Part shown: piece after piece, positions 6,037 to 6,475 of the stretch
Numbering within the stretch: the first letter of the stretch is position 1
Layout of the letters: each line of letters begins with the position of its first letter
Source of the DNA: Caldilineaceae bacterium
GTDB taxonomy: Bacteria > Chloroflexota > Anaerolineae > Caldilineales > Caldilineaceae
DNA length: 6,475 nucleotides
Reading direction: 5' to 3'
NCBI GenBank assembly: GCA_015494005.1
Contig: WGCB01000473.1
Span: 1 to 6,475, forward strand
Made by a program: the position numbers and the translations under genes
The notes under the pieces: generated by a model
Database searches by the model: none
What the model was told of the DNA's origin: nothing
What the model saw: only the letters and a program-made list of their open reading frames with translations

Positions 6037-6461
6037 GACCCTTCTCCTTCCGCCACCCGGTTCAGGCCCAGCAGGTAGGAGGTGGTGACGCTCACCACCA
6101 CCAGGAAGACCCCCAGGTCGAAGATCACCGGGGTGCCCAGGGCCAGGTCGCCTAGAGGACCCAGGGGGATCTCGAACCAGATGCCCTTGAAAACGTTGTG
6201 CTCCAGGAATCCTGCCAGGCCGGCGCTGGCGGCCAGGGTCAGGCCGGCGCCGATGGCTGGCTGCAGGTACGCGCCGATGCGCTCTTGCACGTAGGCCCGG
6301 CCTCGGCTGAGGATCTGGAGCTGGAAGGCCGCCGCGGCCATGAGCCCAGCGATGAAGCCGCCGCCGGGCAGGTTGTGCCCCCGCAGGAGCAGGAAGACAC
6401 TCAGCAGCAGGAGCACGGGGGTGAGAATGCGGTCCAAAAGCAGCAGGTAGAGTTCAGGCAT
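6033..6461 (-). CDS. mrpB: Mrp-type Na+/H+ antiporter subunit B (MrpB/MnhB)
   Basis: This 142-residue subunit has the usual MrpB length (about 135-145). It has four hydrophobic segments: about 5-26, 35-52, 67-85 and 113-133. The diagnostic motif [16 protein letters not shown] (25-40) and the second motif [16 protein letters not shown] (109-124) are both intact. In the complex it lies next to the C-terminal, MrpB-like part of MrpA. The ATG at 6461 gives the N-terminus expected for the family (a short helix leading to RGHN). It has no convincing SD, which fits coupling to a preceding gene that ends within a few bases. Its stop overlaps the mrpC GTG start in GTGA. Confidence 0.94.
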   Translation of the reverse strand: MPELYLLLLDRILTPVLLLLSVFLLLRGHNLPGGGFIAGLMAAAAFQLQILSRGRAYVQERIGAYLQPAIGAGLTLAASAGLAGFLEHNVFKGIWFEIPLGPLGDLALGTPVIFDLGVFLVVVSVTTSYLLGLNRVAEGEGS

Positions 6462-6475
6462 GGCGTTCTGTGACG
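6454..6475 (-). CDS. Possible last codons of mrpA (window-edge fragment)
   Basis: On the minus strand one frame reads VTERHA and then TGA at 6456-6454, overlapping the start of mrpB by 8 bases. The lack of an SD before mrpB and the standard order of Mrp operons suggest that mrpA ends here. With only six codons visible, the product cannot be recognised from sequence; this is inference from context. The other two frames are also open to the window edge. Confidence 0.35.

Overview
The window looks like bacterial chromosome with high G+C (roughly 60-65% by eye, not computed). Genes are densely packed, Shine-Dalgarno (SD) sequences are strong (AGGAGG-type), and TTG and GTG starts occur. Nothing fixes the taxon. 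A high-GC non-proteobacterial lineage such as Chloroflexota would fit, but that is a weak guess. I see no mobile element, CRISPR array, rRNA or tRNA.

Layout. (1) Positions 1-1003, minus strand: the first 334 codons of a PLP-dependent Cys/Met-metabolism enzyme, closest in its C-terminal half to MetC-type cystathionine beta-lyase. Its 3' end is outside the window. (2) Positions 1004-1269: a divergent intergenic region with an imperfect inverted repeat, and a triplicated short direct repeat at the start of the PLP gene. (3) Positions 1270-2592, plus strand: a 440-residue ion-transporter-superfamily membrane protein (NhaD/CitMHS/ArsB-like, probable Na+/H+ antiporter or anion permease). It starts with TTG behind a near-perfect SD. 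(4) Positions 2593-2691: a convergent intergenic region with a strong plus-strand rho-independent terminator whose 5' arm is duplicated in tandem. (5) Positions 6475-2692, minus strand: six consecutive genes of an Mrp/Mnh multisubunit cation/proton antiporter in the order B-C-D-E-F-G. They are coupled by 1-4 base overlaps or 3-5 base gaps. The A subunit is expected just upstream of the window; its last codons may be visible at 6454-6475.

How the genes work together. MrpB-G would assemble with MrpA in the cytoplasmic membrane into one complex that exchanges cytoplasmic Na+ (or Li+/K+) for external protons. MrpD is one of the two ion-translocating subunits related to respiratory complex I, and MrpC is the NuoK-like subunit. 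The convergent single-gene transporter could be a second cation/proton antiporter, so the locus may be a Na+/pH homeostasis cluster; that link is inference. The PLP enzyme belongs to sulfur amino acid metabolism and is probably only a neighbour.

Novelty. I did not find an undescribed system. The points most worth checking are the roughly 84-residue acidic C-terminal extension of MrpC, the duplicated terminator arm, and the in-frame duplication of the start region of the PLP-enzyme gene.
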